Of a stretch of DNA of 64,000 bases, positions 18,495 through 26,222 are shown piece by piece (the stretch's first letter is position 1; each line of letters begins with the position of its first letter). The DNA lies in NCBI GenBank assembly GCA_031417395.1, contig JANOVM010000057.1:62001-126000 (forward strand), read 5' to 3'. The notes below the pieces were generated by a model. That model saw nothing but the letters and a program-made list of their open reading frames with translations, was not told the origin of the DNA and made no database searches. Position numbers and translations under genes: made by a program. Source of the stretch: JADKIH01 sp031417395. Its GTDB lineage: Bacteria; Bacteroidota; Bacteroidia; AKYH767-A; 2013-40CM-41-45.

Positions 18495-18879
18495 ATTTAT
18501 TTGCGAAGTTGTTATTTTGGGATGTCATGTGTACGAATAGAATCCATGAACGGATATTCTGACAATTTGAAAAGAAGAGAATTTAACAATTGAGTCAATT
18601 GTCAAAATGCAAATTGTCAAATTATAACAAAAACAACGGACGGATCCCGAAAGCTATCGAGGACCGTCTAAGCGTCGTGGGTTTTGTTTTATTTGATGGA
18701 TGGAAAGAAACAAAGTGGGGATAAGTAGTCCTTCACAGCTGGACAAGATCGAAACATGAGTATCAATAACTATACTACCAATAACATTCATTTTTCCGGA
18801 GGAGCACAAAGGCATGATGATCCAACAAGAGTTTGAAGAACCGATTATTTCCCATGATACTGCAAAAGGGATCAACAAG
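18495..18879. other. gene-free spacer with hairpins and one dispersed repeat
   Basis: It has no credible gene. It contains nested inverted repeats (ACAATTGA/TCAATTGT near 18587-18603 and GACAATTTG/CAAATTGTC around 18560-18618) and one copy of the dispersed repeat at 18666-18742. Confidence 0.65.
18666..18742 (+). repeat. dispersed repeat type 1, copy A
   Basis: It runs from AAGCGTCGTGGGTTTTG through ATGGATGGAAAGAAAC to CCTTCACAGCTGG. It shares this order of blocks with copies at 21674-21802 (minus strand), 24366-24450 and 25351-25438. All copies lie in spacers. Confidence 0.7.
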
Positions 18880-21201
18880 TCATTGTTTCACAAGCTTCGT
18901 AGTTTGTGTTTTTCCGGCTGACAATAACTTACAGAAATAAATTCCTTTATTCAATTGAGACAAATCAATTGTGATTTTATTTTCCCCTAATTTAATATTT
19001 TTGACAGCTATGGATTTTACTTCTCTTCCCGTCAAATCAACGATTGAAAGTGAAGCGTTTTTTATTTCTGATAAATAAAATTCTAAAACAGCTGTAGAAG
19101 AAAAGGGATTAGGATAAACCAACAAATTATTTTCATTTGTATAAGTGCTTTCCTTTATTGAAGTAGGTGTAGTACAAACACTCAAACTTTTATCCAAACA
19201 ACTATAACCAACCACACCATTAGGATTAAATATTGCAGCTCCATTGCCCATCGTATTAATCCATATGTTGCCAAACGTATCCAATGCCATACGACTTACT
19301 TGCTTTTCCGGTAATCCTGAATTAGTTGTAGTATACGTTACCCACGAAGTTCCATCGAAGGAAAGTACTCCTTGAGGAACAGTGGGGAATACAGCGTCTT
19401 CGGCATGAATATATAATATACCGTTTGCATCAAAGACCAGCGTACTTACCCAGTCACCAAACATGGGAGTATTGTTGTGGTCGAATAATGTCCAGCTTGT
19501 ATTGTCGAATTTATATAAGCCATGTTCTGTGGCAATCCATTTGTTGCCTAAGCTATCAAAAGCAATATCCAGTACATTGCCGGCTTGCATAGGCGTATTA
19601 AGTGAAGTAAAAAATGTCCAATTGTTTTGGTCGTATTTTGCAAGTCCTGCCATACCACATACCCAGACATTATTGGAATCATCTACACGAATGGAAGTGA
19701 TTTCACCGACACCGCCAATCTGTGAGATGTTAAAATTGTTTGTCCACGAGTTGGTAGCATGACTATATTTTGATACCGTTGTGGCATATCTGTAACCCAC
19801 CCAAACATTTCCGGTTTTATCTGCGCAAATCCTGGTGGTAGATCCCATAGGTATTCCGGCAGTAACATTATCCCAAACAACCCAGGCTGCCGAATTATGT
19901 ACATCGCCATTAGGTATTTGAACAACACCTCCCGGTGAGCCATCATAGAGCATCCAGATATCTCCATAACTATCTTCAGTAACGCCAACACCGGAACCTG
20001 TGTAAGTAATAGGCATAGGATAATGATTGCGATTATAGGGACTATAGCTTTCCCAATTCGGACAATCGAACATACTGATTCCGCCATTGAGATTGCTTGC
20101 AAACCATGCGCGGTTTCTGCTATCGATAAATACATCGTTGTTTTGCATAGCAGGCACACCCGTATTCATTTTATCGTATGTTGTCCAGCTAACACCATCA
20201 AATCTTTCTACAAAACCAATTCCGCATGACCAATATCTTCCTCTATTATCAATTCGTACATCGTATACAAAGCTTGGCGCAATGTGTGTGGTCCAGGATG
20301 TACCATTGTAAATAAAGCATGCTGATGTGCTGCCAAGAGAACCAATTATCACTGTATCACCGTGTGCATCAACCTCAGCCAAAGGAGCATTTCCAACTGG
20401 AGAATTTGAGCTGTTGATATGACTCCATGTTCCATTATCATATATATCAACCGAAGTTACAGTAACGGCATATACTTTATTTGTGACTTCATCCACTTCC
20501 ACATCTTTAACACCGTTATTAGTTGATAGACCTGAATTAGCTGATGTGAATAGTGTCCAGGTAAGTCCATCAAATTTTATCAATCCCAGATTACAACCAA
20601 TCCAGATATTATTTTGCGCATCTACATCAATATCTTTTACTTCATTTGCCGGCAGATTTGAATTGGATGGGTTATAAATTGTCCAGTTTGCTCCATCATA
20701 TTTAGCGACACCACCGGTGCCCCATTGATTGTCATAAAAAGTAATCCAAACATTGTTGTTGTGATCCACTACTATACCATGCACATAATCAATTGTCAGC
20801 GGAGAATTTGTTGAATCCCATTTGGTCCAGTTAGTTCCGTCATAATGTGCCACGCCTCCATGCAATCCATAGTTTTGGTTTTCATCACAACCCACCCATA
20901 CTCCATCATTGTTGTCGAAAGCAATGGCCGTTACAATGGAACCCGGAATGTATCCTTCAAAATTACTCCAGCAGGTCCATGTTGTATCATTAAACCGAAC
21001 AACGCTTCCTTGCGCATGAAAAGGAAGGTAGCCGCCTGTCCATAAATTGCCACAACGATCGACTTCGGTCACAAATGAATAGTCTCCGCCTATGCCTGTG
21101 TTTGTTGTTCTGAGATATTTCCAGTTGGGATTTAATGTTTGTGCTTCTGATGTTATTAGTAGTGTAGAAATCAAAAATAAATTAAGTACAGTTATTTTCA
21201 T
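18880..21201 (-). CDS. T9SS-secreted protein with two-component-regulator-type propeller
   Basis: 773 residues. A signal peptide (about 1-20) is followed by a long series of 40-45-residue blades of the form NxxWTxYxxxNS-LPxNxVxxIxxDxxNNxWIGxxxGLxxFDG, the Reg_prop repeat found in extracellular sensor domains. No histidine kinase or other signalling domain follows; instead there is a T9SS sorting tail (VYPNPFSSTAVLEF…, GIYFCKLLS…, TTKLVKQ). It is therefore a free or surface-bound propeller, not a hybrid sensor. Ligand and role are unknown. Confidence 0.87.
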   Translation of the reverse strand: MKITVLNLFLISTLLITSEAQTLNPNWKYLRTTNTGIGGDYSFVTEVDRCGNLWTGGYLPFHAQGSVVRFNDTTWTCWSNFEGYIPGSIVTAIAFDNNDGVWVGCDENQNYGLHGGVAHYDGTNWTKWDSTNSPLTIDYVHGIVVDHNNNVWITFYDNQWGTGGVAKYDGANWTIYNPSNSNLPANEVKDIDVDAQNNIWIGCNLGLIKFDGLTWTLFTSANSGLSTNNGVKDVEVDEVTNKVYAVTVTSVDIYDNGTWSHINSSNSPVGNAPLAEVDAHGDTVIIGSLGSTSACFIYNGTSWTTHIAPSFVYDVRIDNRGRYWSCGIGFVERFDGVSWTTYDKMNTGVPAMQNNDVFIDSRNRAWFASNLNGGISMFDCPNWESYSPYNRNHYPMPITYTGSGVGVTEDSYGDIWMLYDGSPGGVVQIPNGDVHNSAAWVVWDNVTAGIPMGSTTRICADKTGNVWVGYRYATTVSKYSHATNSWTNNFNISQIGGVGEITSIRVDDSNNVWVCGMAGLAKYDQNNWTFFTSLNTPMQAGNVLDIAFDSLGNKWIATEHGLYKFDNTSWTLFDHNNTPMFGDWVSTLVFDANGILYIHAEDAVFPTVPQGVLSFDGTSWVTYTTTNSGLPEKQVSRMALDTFGNIWINTMGNGAAIFNPNGVVGYSCLDKSLSVCTTPTSIKESTYTNENNLLVYPNPFSSTAVLEFYLSEIKNASLSIVDLTGREVKSIAVKNIKLGENKITIDLSQLNKGIYFCKLLSAGKTQTTKLVKQ

Positions 21202-21673
21202 GATGTTGCGGATTTTAAATAATTTTCTTTATTGAGACTTTTGTTTGAAATGATTATTCCTATTTTCCCGCAAAGATGCCTGTAAAAAGTGTTTATTAAA
21301 AAAGAAAGGTCTTGAACCGGGATATATACAGGTTGAACTCTTAAAAATAGTAACTGAGTATTAAGAAGGAGGAAGCCTGTTGGGTTGAATAAGACCATGC
21401 TGCCGGGGGAGTTCAACAATAACATTGTATTTTATGAAAACACTATCAGAATAAAATATTAATTTATTATTTTTTTTATTTACAAAGGTGGGTAAATAGC
21501 AATAAGGCGAGTATGATATTTATCACTATTTGAATTGATGTACAAGTGATTTTTTCATGTAAAATCTAAAATCGCATTGTGAAAATTCATTTCCGGCGAA
21601 TTAAGGCCGATACGGTATCAGTTTTCCACGTGATTCAAATGCGGTTTTTGAAAAAGTAAGATGAGCTAAAAAA

Positions 21674-21802
21674 CCTGGCTGTGACGACCTTGCCCCCCCA
21701 ACTTTACTTGCCTTCATCTTTCAAATATAACAAAACCAATGATGCTTCGACGACCATTTCCGCCGGCTGGCGGACTGTTTTTGTGCTGTGTGAATTTATC
21801 CA
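21674..21802 (-). repeat. dispersed repeat, copy B (type 1 plus GGCGGA hairpin block)
   Basis: Read on the minus strand it starts with a GTGGATAAATTCACACAGC block, has the hairpin core TCCGCC-AGCC-GGCGGA, then GTCGAAGCATCATTGGTTTTG, AAAGATGAAGG and a terminal CGTCACAGCCAGG. It joins the front half of copies C and F to the back half of copies A, D and E, which shows that all copies belong to one family. Confidence 0.75.
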
Positions 21803-22023
21803 CTTTTCAAACCTCATCGCCTATAAAAAATTCCATAGTCGGATGTGGAGAATGGGTAATAACCGGTTGTTTTATTCCTGTACTAATTTTCCAGAATGTT
21901 CAGGAGATTTACTGTTTGGCTCCACCGTTTATTGCTTCGTCAAGTAATAATTTCTTTAATCCTTAATTGCCTTTTAACAAATATTAAAGGTTATTAAGCA
22001 TGATGAGCAAATAATAGTGGATG

Positions 22024-22052
22024 CCTGCCTGCCGAAATGCAATGCAGGCAGG
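22024..22052. repeat. REP-like hairpin CCTGCCTGC/GCAGGCAGG
   Basis: Nine-base perfect arms (22024-22032 and 22044-22052) with an 11-nt loop. It sits directly before direct-repeat copy C. There is no T-run, so it is not a simple terminator. Confidence 0.6.
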
Positions 22053-22153
22053 AATATTACACAGTTCAAAACAATCCGCCAGTTGGCGGAAATGTCCGTC
22101 GAAGCGTGGCAGTGCTTTTGGCTGAGATAGGAAACAAGTACGTCGCAGCAGGA
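22052..22153 (+). repeat. dispersed repeat, copy C (82 bp identical to copy F)
   Basis: Bases 22072-22153 are identical to 25569-25650. The unit has the hairpin TCCGCC-AGTT-GGCGGA at 22075-22090, then GTCCGTCGAAGCGTGGCAG and GATAGGAAACAAGTACGTCG. The two copies are in the same orientation and enclose the permease and toxin-antitoxin genes. Confidence 0.88.
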
Positions 22154-22171
22154 GTTAATTCAGTAAGGTTT

Positions 22172-23536
22172 TTAATTTGCCGACATTTCAAAAATTTTAC
22201 TTTCTAAATCCTTTTTTTCTAACTCAGCGACCCTTTCTATATGCTTATCAATATTTAAAAACTGTAACACCAGCCAAGCCAGTGCAATAAAGACAGCAAA
22301 GGCGAAAAGCGAAATTTGCCAGCTGAAGTTTTCTCTTATTGGACCAATCAAAGCCGCAAACGACATTTGCCCAAGGTTTGCAATTGTCATATATAATGTA
22401 AATTGACTTGCCGAAACTTTTTTCCAGCAACAGTGCATTGCAATAGCAAAAATGCCGATACAAGCAAAAGTGTATAGTATATTTTGTATAACCATGAATG
22501 CATATATAATATTCCTGTTACCCCAATATGTATTTGAAAAAGCCAAAACAGTAATGAAAAACATCGAACCCAAAAAGTATAAATTCATCATTCGCTTTTT
22601 TCCGAATTTATCAATCAAAATACCGCCAATGAGCATACCTACAATACCGCCGAATAGTTTTGCAGTAGCGTAGTAATTTGAGTAATCCAAATTTGTCCAA
22701 CCTAATTCCTTTACTGTAAAAATGGGTAGCAATGTGGAAACATATTTAAAGCCGCCTTGGCTAATAAATAAAATCAAAGCAATTACTAATGAGTTTCGTA
22801 ATCTAAATACGCTGTATAAAGATTTGAAAATGTGTCGCCAACTTTCTAATTGCAAATTTTTTGTCTCCGGTGACGCTTTACCTGAAGTCCAAGGTGCTAT
22901 TTTCTCGCCTTGCCGTTCTCTTAAAAATAATGGCACCAACATAATAATACCAATAACAACTGCCAGCATTAATATTGCAGTTGTAAAATTGTATTGGTTT
23001 AACAGCCAACTTCCTATTGCTAAAGAAAGAGACATGCCAATAACTTTTGAACCCCACATAAATCCATTCGCTTTTGCTTGTTGGTCGGCCGGAATAATAT
23101 CAACTGCCATACCATCAGTTGCCACATCTTGAAATGCTCCAAAAAACGAAACAATAAAACCTGCAATCATCAATTGTTTCAGATTATTTAAAGGATCCGG
23201 TATATAAGCCATATAAATACAACTTACGACTAAGCCTAATTGACCTAAAAGTATCCAAGGTCTTTTTCGGCCCATAGGCAAATAAGTGTAGCGATCCATT
23301 AGTGGTGCCACTACAAACTTAAGACTCCAGGGCAATACTGTAACCACGGCAAACCCGGCTATTTCACCCGGTGTTTTGCCATTCATTGCCATCCATGCAG
23401 GTATTCCGAAGGTAAGCATTCCTTCGGGTACACCCTGTGCAAAATACAAGGCAATAAAATTAAAATAGCGCAAAAAAGTATTCTCTGAAAGTGATGGCAT
23501 TATATTTTTGAACAAATTGTTTATTTTGGCAGTCAT
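22172..23536 (-). CDS. MFS permease, AmpG-like
   Basis: 454 residues with 12 predicted membrane helices. The N-terminal part reads FNFIALYFAQGVPEG, then a loop with DRYTYLPMGRKRPWIL and FGAFQDVATDGMAVD, the pattern of the AmpG/acetyl-CoA-transporter branch of the major facilitator superfamily. AmpG proteins import anhydro-muropeptides for wall recycling, but the substrate here cannot be fixed from sequence. The charged C-terminal tail is cytosolic. The gene is bracketed by copies of the direct repeat together with the toxin-antitoxin genes. Confidence 0.8.
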   Translation of the reverse strand: MTAKINNLFKNIMPSLSENTFLRYFNFIALYFAQGVPEGMLTFGIPAWMAMNGKTPGEIAGFAVVTVLPWSLKFVVAPLMDRYTYLPMGRKRPWILLGQLGLVVSCIYMAYIPDPLNNLKQLMIAGFIVSFFGAFQDVATDGMAVDIIPADQQAKANGFMWGSKVIGMSLSLAIGSWLLNQYNFTTAILMLAVVIGIIMLVPLFLRERQGEKIAPWTSGKASPETKNLQLESWRHIFKSLYSVFRLRNSLVIALILFISQGGFKYVSTLLPIFTVKELGWTNLDYSNYYATAKLFGGIVGMLIGGILIDKFGKKRMMNLYFLGSMFFITVLAFSNTYWGNRNIIYAFMVIQNILYTFACIGIFAIAMHCCWKKVSASQFTLYMTIANLGQMSFAALIGPIRENFSWQISLFAFAVFIALAWLVLQFLNIDKHIERVAELEKKDLESKIFEMSAN

Positions 23537-23753
23537 TGTATTAAGTCGCTTTCTGTTTTAATAAATGCTGCTTAAATTTAATTAAGAGTTTGCTGATGTT
23601 TGCTGGACATGTTCGATTGGTTGCAACCAGATAAAGAGAAAGCTGGTGGAGTTAAGAAAAAAATGTTTTTTCATTACCTTGGTTCAGAAATGTAGACATA
23701 TTTTACTACATAATTTCATTAAAAAAACAGCTGGTTGTGGTGGATGCACCAAA

Positions 23754-24001
23754 TTATTTTATTACTAAAGGAGTATCAATTTCAACTTTAAGATGTGGTA
23801 TGTCCCGAATAACTATTGCCCAAATTATGTCATCAGAGACACTGTCGTAACCATGAGAGATTCTGTTTCTTGTGTCGACTATTTTTCTTGAATGAGATCT
23901 TTTTGAAAGTCTTCAAATATTTTCTTTTCAGGAAGAAATTGGTTAATCTCAGAAATTGCTTGTCTAATGTCAGAATGCCAGGCCTTAATTTCCTTTTCCA
24001 T
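23754..24001 (-). pseudogene. broken HEPN (DUF86-type) toxin gene
   Basis: On the minus strand an ATG at 24001 opens a 40-codon frame (MEKEIKAWHSDIRQAISEIN…) that stops at a TAG (23881-23879). A second frame then continues with IVDTRNRISHGYD, the HEPN active-site motif RNxxxH, and DDIIWAIVIRDIPHLKVEID, to a stop at 23756. Intact HEPN partners have about 30-40 more residues between these parts, so this is an internal deletion with a frameshift. The start overlaps the MNT gene by 17 bp, as in functional HEPN-MNT pairs. The toxin should be inactive. Confidence 0.75.
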
Positions 24002-24293
24002 ACACCAACACTTTAGAGTTGTCAATATTTTCTTTTAAATATTGATTTTTTATTGCTTTTGATTCTAAAAGGTCTATGTGTCTTTTTAGTAAATGCTGGA
24101 GTTGGAATTTTAAGTTAAAATAATTTTCAGAATACAATAAAGGATCATTACTGTCTATATCAACAACGAAATCAATATCACTCTCTGGTTTAAGTTCGTC
24201 TCTTGTCATAGACCCAAAAGCAAATAATGTCCTAACGTTATGCTTATCGCAAAGTGCTTTTATGCTGTCGATATTTAATGTAATAAGCTTCAC
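23985..24293 (-). CDS. MNT-type nucleotidyltransferase, antitoxin of a HEPN-MNT pair
   Basis: 102 residues. The minimal nucleotidyltransferase motif GSMTRDELKPESDIDFVVDI is at about residues 27-46, with Gly-Ser and the Asp-x-Asp pair that bind metal and ATP. In HEPN-MNT pairs, MNT neutralises the HEPN RNase, in known cases by AMPylating it. The partner gene overlaps the 3' end by 17 bp but is broken here, so this antitoxin looks orphaned. A TATCTTTG box (minus strand 24306-24299) sits close upstream of the start and could be its -7 element. Confidence 0.87.
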   Translation of the reverse strand: MKLITLNIDSIKALCDKHNVRTLFAFGSMTRDELKPESDIDFVVDIDSNDPLLYSENYFNLKFQLQHLLKRHIDLLESKAIKNQYLKENIDNSKVLVYGKGN

Positions 24294-24330
24294 AAATACA
24301 AAGATAGTATTTTTTCTGAATTATTTTTTT

Positions 24331-24450
24331 TGGTTGAGATAGGAAACAAGTGTGTCGCAGCAGGGAACCGTAGAAGCGTCGTGGGTTATTTTATATTTGA
24401 AAGATGAAGGGAAAAAACGTTGGGGAACAAGTCCGTCACAGTTGGTCGCC
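24331..24450 (+). repeat. dispersed repeat, copy D (type 2 end joined to type 1)
   Basis: It begins with GGTTGAGATAGGAAACAAG…GTCGCAGCAGG (the 3' part of copies C and F) and continues with GAAGCGTCGTGGGTTATTTT, AAAGATGAAGGG and GTCCGTCACAGTTGG (the type 1 unit). It lies between the MNT and PemK genes. Confidence 0.75.
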
Positions 24451-24470
24451 TACTTTTTTTTGGGTTTGCA

Positions 24471-24809
24471 TTATAAATCCAGCACTATTCTAATATTTGT
24501 CTTTAGAGTCTGTACCTGTTCCTTGGACAGTTTGCTCAACTTTTTAATAAATCGTTTATTGTCAATTGCACGAACCTGATCAACAAGAACATCGCTGGGT
24601 TTGTCAAGTTGTACCTTTTTTAAATGTACTCGAAGTAATTGAATGTCTGCATTTACTTTTGAAGTAATTGGACAAATTAAGGTCGACGGGTGTGATTCAT
24701 TTAGTAGGTCAGTTTGAACAATTACAACCGGTCTTGTTTTTCCGGGTTTCGTTCCTCTAGTCGGATTAAGGTCTGCAAGCCAAATTTCGTATTGCTTAAT
24801 TTTCATCAA
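24471..24809 (-). CDS. PemK/MazF-family endoribonuclease toxin
   Basis: 112 residues. It has the MazF fold signature: N-terminal IWLADLNPTRGTKPGKTRPVV (strand, loop with Gly-x-Lys, RPVVIV), central LICPITSKV and DVLVDQVRAIDNKRF. Members cut mRNA at short motifs and stop translation. The start overlaps the antitoxin gene by 14 bp, so the pair is translationally coupled with the antitoxin first, as usual. The cut specificity is not predictable from sequence. Confidence 0.92.
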   Translation of the reverse strand: MMKIKQYEIWLADLNPTRGTKPGKTRPVVIVQTDLLNESHPSTLICPITSKVNADIQLLRVHLKKVQLDKPSDVLVDQVRAIDNKRFIKKLSKLSKEQVQTLKTNIRIVLDL

Positions 24810-25026
24810 TTAATTTTTCAAATTCATGCAATATGGCTAAGGAGTCAAGGGCAGTCAATTTTGATTCTTTTGTCAGTTGTTTTTTTAAAAGTCGTCTTTT
24901 ATTATAAAGATTATAAATGTTAACAGCTTCGTTAATATAACGATTTCTGGCAAGCTTCAACTTTGATGTTATTTCTTCGGCTTCGTCAAAAATCTTGTCG
25001 TCAAGTTTCAGTGATAGTGTCTTCAT
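24796..25026 (-). CDS. antitoxin of the PemK/MazF pair
   Basis: 76 residues. The N-terminal strand KTLSLKLDDKIFDEAEEI is followed by two helices (…RNRYINEAVNIYN), the pattern of a ribbon-helix-helix DNA-binding dimer. A charged C-terminal half (about 45-76) would wrap the toxin. It lies upstream of and overlaps the toxin gene by 14 bp. A close promoter match at 25040-25070 drives the pair, and the antitoxin probably represses it. Confidence 0.85.
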   Translation of the reverse strand: MKTLSLKLDDKIFDEAEEITSKLKLARNRYINEAVNIYNLYNKRRLLKKQLTKESKLTALDSLAILHEFEKLIDEN

Positions 25027-25039
25027 TTGAATTTTTCAA

Positions 25040-25070
25040 CAAAGGTATGTATTAAAAGTATATACTCCAA
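25040..25070 (-). promoter_or_regulatory. promoter of the PemK toxin-antitoxin operon
   Basis: Minus strand TTG (25070-25068), 20 nt, then TACCTTTG (25047-25040), a full match to the Bacteroidota consensus. The antitoxin ATG is 13 nt after the -7 box, so the leader is very short. The spacer includes ACTTTTAATACATAC, where an operator for the ribbon-helix-helix protein may lie. Confidence 0.68.
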
Positions 25071-25350
25071 ATTAAATGGGAAAGTGATTTGTCCGGGTTG
25101 TAGCTTAATACCCCATGTTTTGCGCTATTATTACTAAGACAGCTTTGGATTGAAACGCTTGATCCAATCAAATTATTTGTTTTTTAGTCATTTCCTAAAA
25201 ATTAGTAAAACCTTTTGGAATAACTTATCTTCAGTATAATTAATTCAATGGATTTCATTGTTACTCAAGATAGGTTTCCGGTTACCAGTTGCGCTTTGCT
25301 TGCTTATCGCCGACTAGTAATCGGCAGACTTCAACGGTCTCTATAATTAT

Positions 25351-25438
25351 CGGAACCATAGATGCTTCGTTGGTTTTGTTTTATTTGAATGATGAAGGGA
25401 GGCAAAGTTAGAGTAAGAAGTCTGTCACAGCTGGGTTG
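25351..25438 (+). repeat. dispersed repeat type 1, copy E
   Basis: GATGCTTCGTTGGTTTTG, GAATGATGAAGGGAGGCAAAG and GTCTGTCACAGCTGGG in the same order as copies A, B and D. Divergence between copies is mostly single substitutions, so copies are old compared with C and F. Confidence 0.72.
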
Positions 25439-25546
25439 TCTGAACCCTCCTGTTACTACTTGTGTCAAGTAGGAATTTTTTAAATATTTGATTGCTTCCT
25501 GGATAATTAGGTACTAATTTGAAAGAGGATGAGCTTCTAAAGTGGA

Positions 25547-25650
25547 TGAATATTGCACAGCTCAAAAACAATCCGCCAGTTGGCGGAAATGTCCGTCGAA
25601 GCGTGGCAGTGCTTTTGGCTGAGATAGGAAACAAGTACGTCGCAGCAGGA
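25547..25650 (+). repeat. dispersed repeat, copy F (82 bp identical to copy C)
   Basis: Bases 25569-25650 match 22072-22153 at every position, and similarity extends about 20 bp to the left (GAATATTGCACAGCTC here, GAATATTACACAGTTC there). It lies directly beside the half-attC-like arm at 25650-25682. Confidence 0.88.
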
Positions 25651-25682
25651 AAAAATAGTGTTGTGGTTATACGATGTTAGGT
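25650..25682 (-). other. attC-like arm (half site)
   Basis: Minus strand reads ACCTAACATCGTATAACC then …CAACACTATTTTTT. It aligns with the left arm of the attC-like site at 26117-26214 (TTGTAACATCGCATTGCC…AACATTATTTTTT). ACCTAAC fits the RYYYAAC core. It overlaps the stop codon of the preceding gene. No matching right arm is found: repeat copy F begins at the point where the spacer should continue. Confidence 0.4.
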
Positions 25683-26090
25683 GTTGTGCATATTTTCATT
25701 TCTTATTGCTTCCGATTCACTGTGTTTCAAACCGTAAGGCATTCCGCCTGATGTATAACCAGCAATAAAAGCAAAGTTTTCGTCCGAGTCATTATCTCCA
25801 AGACTTTTAAGTTCTATGTGTTTTTTTCTGTTGGCTTTAAATTCGATTTGTATTTTAATCGACCTTCTAATTTGAGTTTCAATGTCCTCCGGAATTATTA
25901 CGTTCAGTTTCCTTAACTCATTAATTGCACATATTTTGTCAACACCAAACCATCTTGCATACCCCAAAACAATGCTTTTCCCACGGAAACTATTTATCCA
26001 GTCAGGTCCACATTTCAATCTTGCTTTTTCGTTCAATCTTTTTCTCTTTGGTGTCGAACTATTTTTAGTCATTTTTAAATATGTTTTCAT
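25677..26090 (-). CDS. hypothetical protein in a cassette-like unit
   Basis: 137 residues, basic N-terminal half (KRKRLNEKARL…), then WINSFRGKSIVLGYARWFGVD (seen in two parts either side of residue 40), and a C-terminal ENFAFIAGYTSGGMPYG motif. I have seen this C-terminal Gly-rich phrase in small uncharacterised bacterial proteins but can assign no function. There is no signal peptide or membrane segment, so it is cytosolic. The gene sits between attC-like sites, with little space for a promoter of its own, which is usual for gene cassettes. Confidence 0.72.
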   Translation of the reverse strand: MKTYLKMTKNSSTPKRKRLNEKARLKCGPDWINSFRGKSIVLGYARWFGVDKICAINELRKLNVIIPEDIETQIRRSIKIQIEFKANRKKHIELKSLGDNDSDENFAFIAGYTSGGMPYGLKHSESEAIRNENMHNT

Positions 26091-26116
26091 GCAAATCGTT
26101 CAGGTGTACTTTCATT

Positions 26117-26214
26117 GCATAACAACGTATAGCATTGCCGAAGCATTATTTTTTTACCGAAATATAAAAATAAAAAGAGTCAAAAAATAATGTTTGGGCA
26201 ATGCGATGTTACAA
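26117..26214 (-). other. attC-like recombination site between two cassette-like genes
   Basis: Imperfect palindrome of 98 bp. On the minus strand, left arm TTGTAACATCGCATTGCCC…AACATTATTTTTT, right arm AAAAAATAATGC…GGCAATGCTATACGTTGTTATGC, with unpaired bases in one arm, as in integron attC sites. The left core TTGTAAC is complementary to GTTACAA at the 5' edge of the adjoining gene unit (27095-27089, minus strand). The match extends to GTTACAAGCA-x-TGC, the relation expected of a cassette that can circularise. Confidence 0.5.
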
Positions 26215-26222
26215 GCAGTGCT

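Larger units (their letters stand above)
21202..22171. other. 970-bp gene-free region rich in repeats
   Basis: Short open frames here are not credible because they run through repeat DNA. The region holds an inverted copy of the dispersed repeat (21674-21802), a 9-bp CCTGCCTGC hairpin (22024-22052) and the left copy of an 82-bp perfect direct repeat (22072-22153). Confidence 0.7.
25027..25676. other. 650-bp spacer between toxin-antitoxin operon and cassette gene
   Basis: There is no gene. It holds the promoter above, a small GCCGA/TCGGC hairpin near 25308-25325, dispersed repeat copies E and F, and at its right end an arm that resembles half of an attC-like site (25650-25682). Confidence 0.6.

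Noticed and set aside
21198..21425. 75-codon minus-strand frame upstream of the propeller gene
   Set aside because: No signal or motif; it lies in repeat-rich spacer and overlaps the start of the propeller gene.
21681..21966. Overlapping open frames of 75-88 codons on the plus strand
   Set aside because: They run through the inverted dispersed repeat copy B; reading frames such as FPPxGGLFL come from the hairpin DNA and recur in non-homologous frames in copy F.
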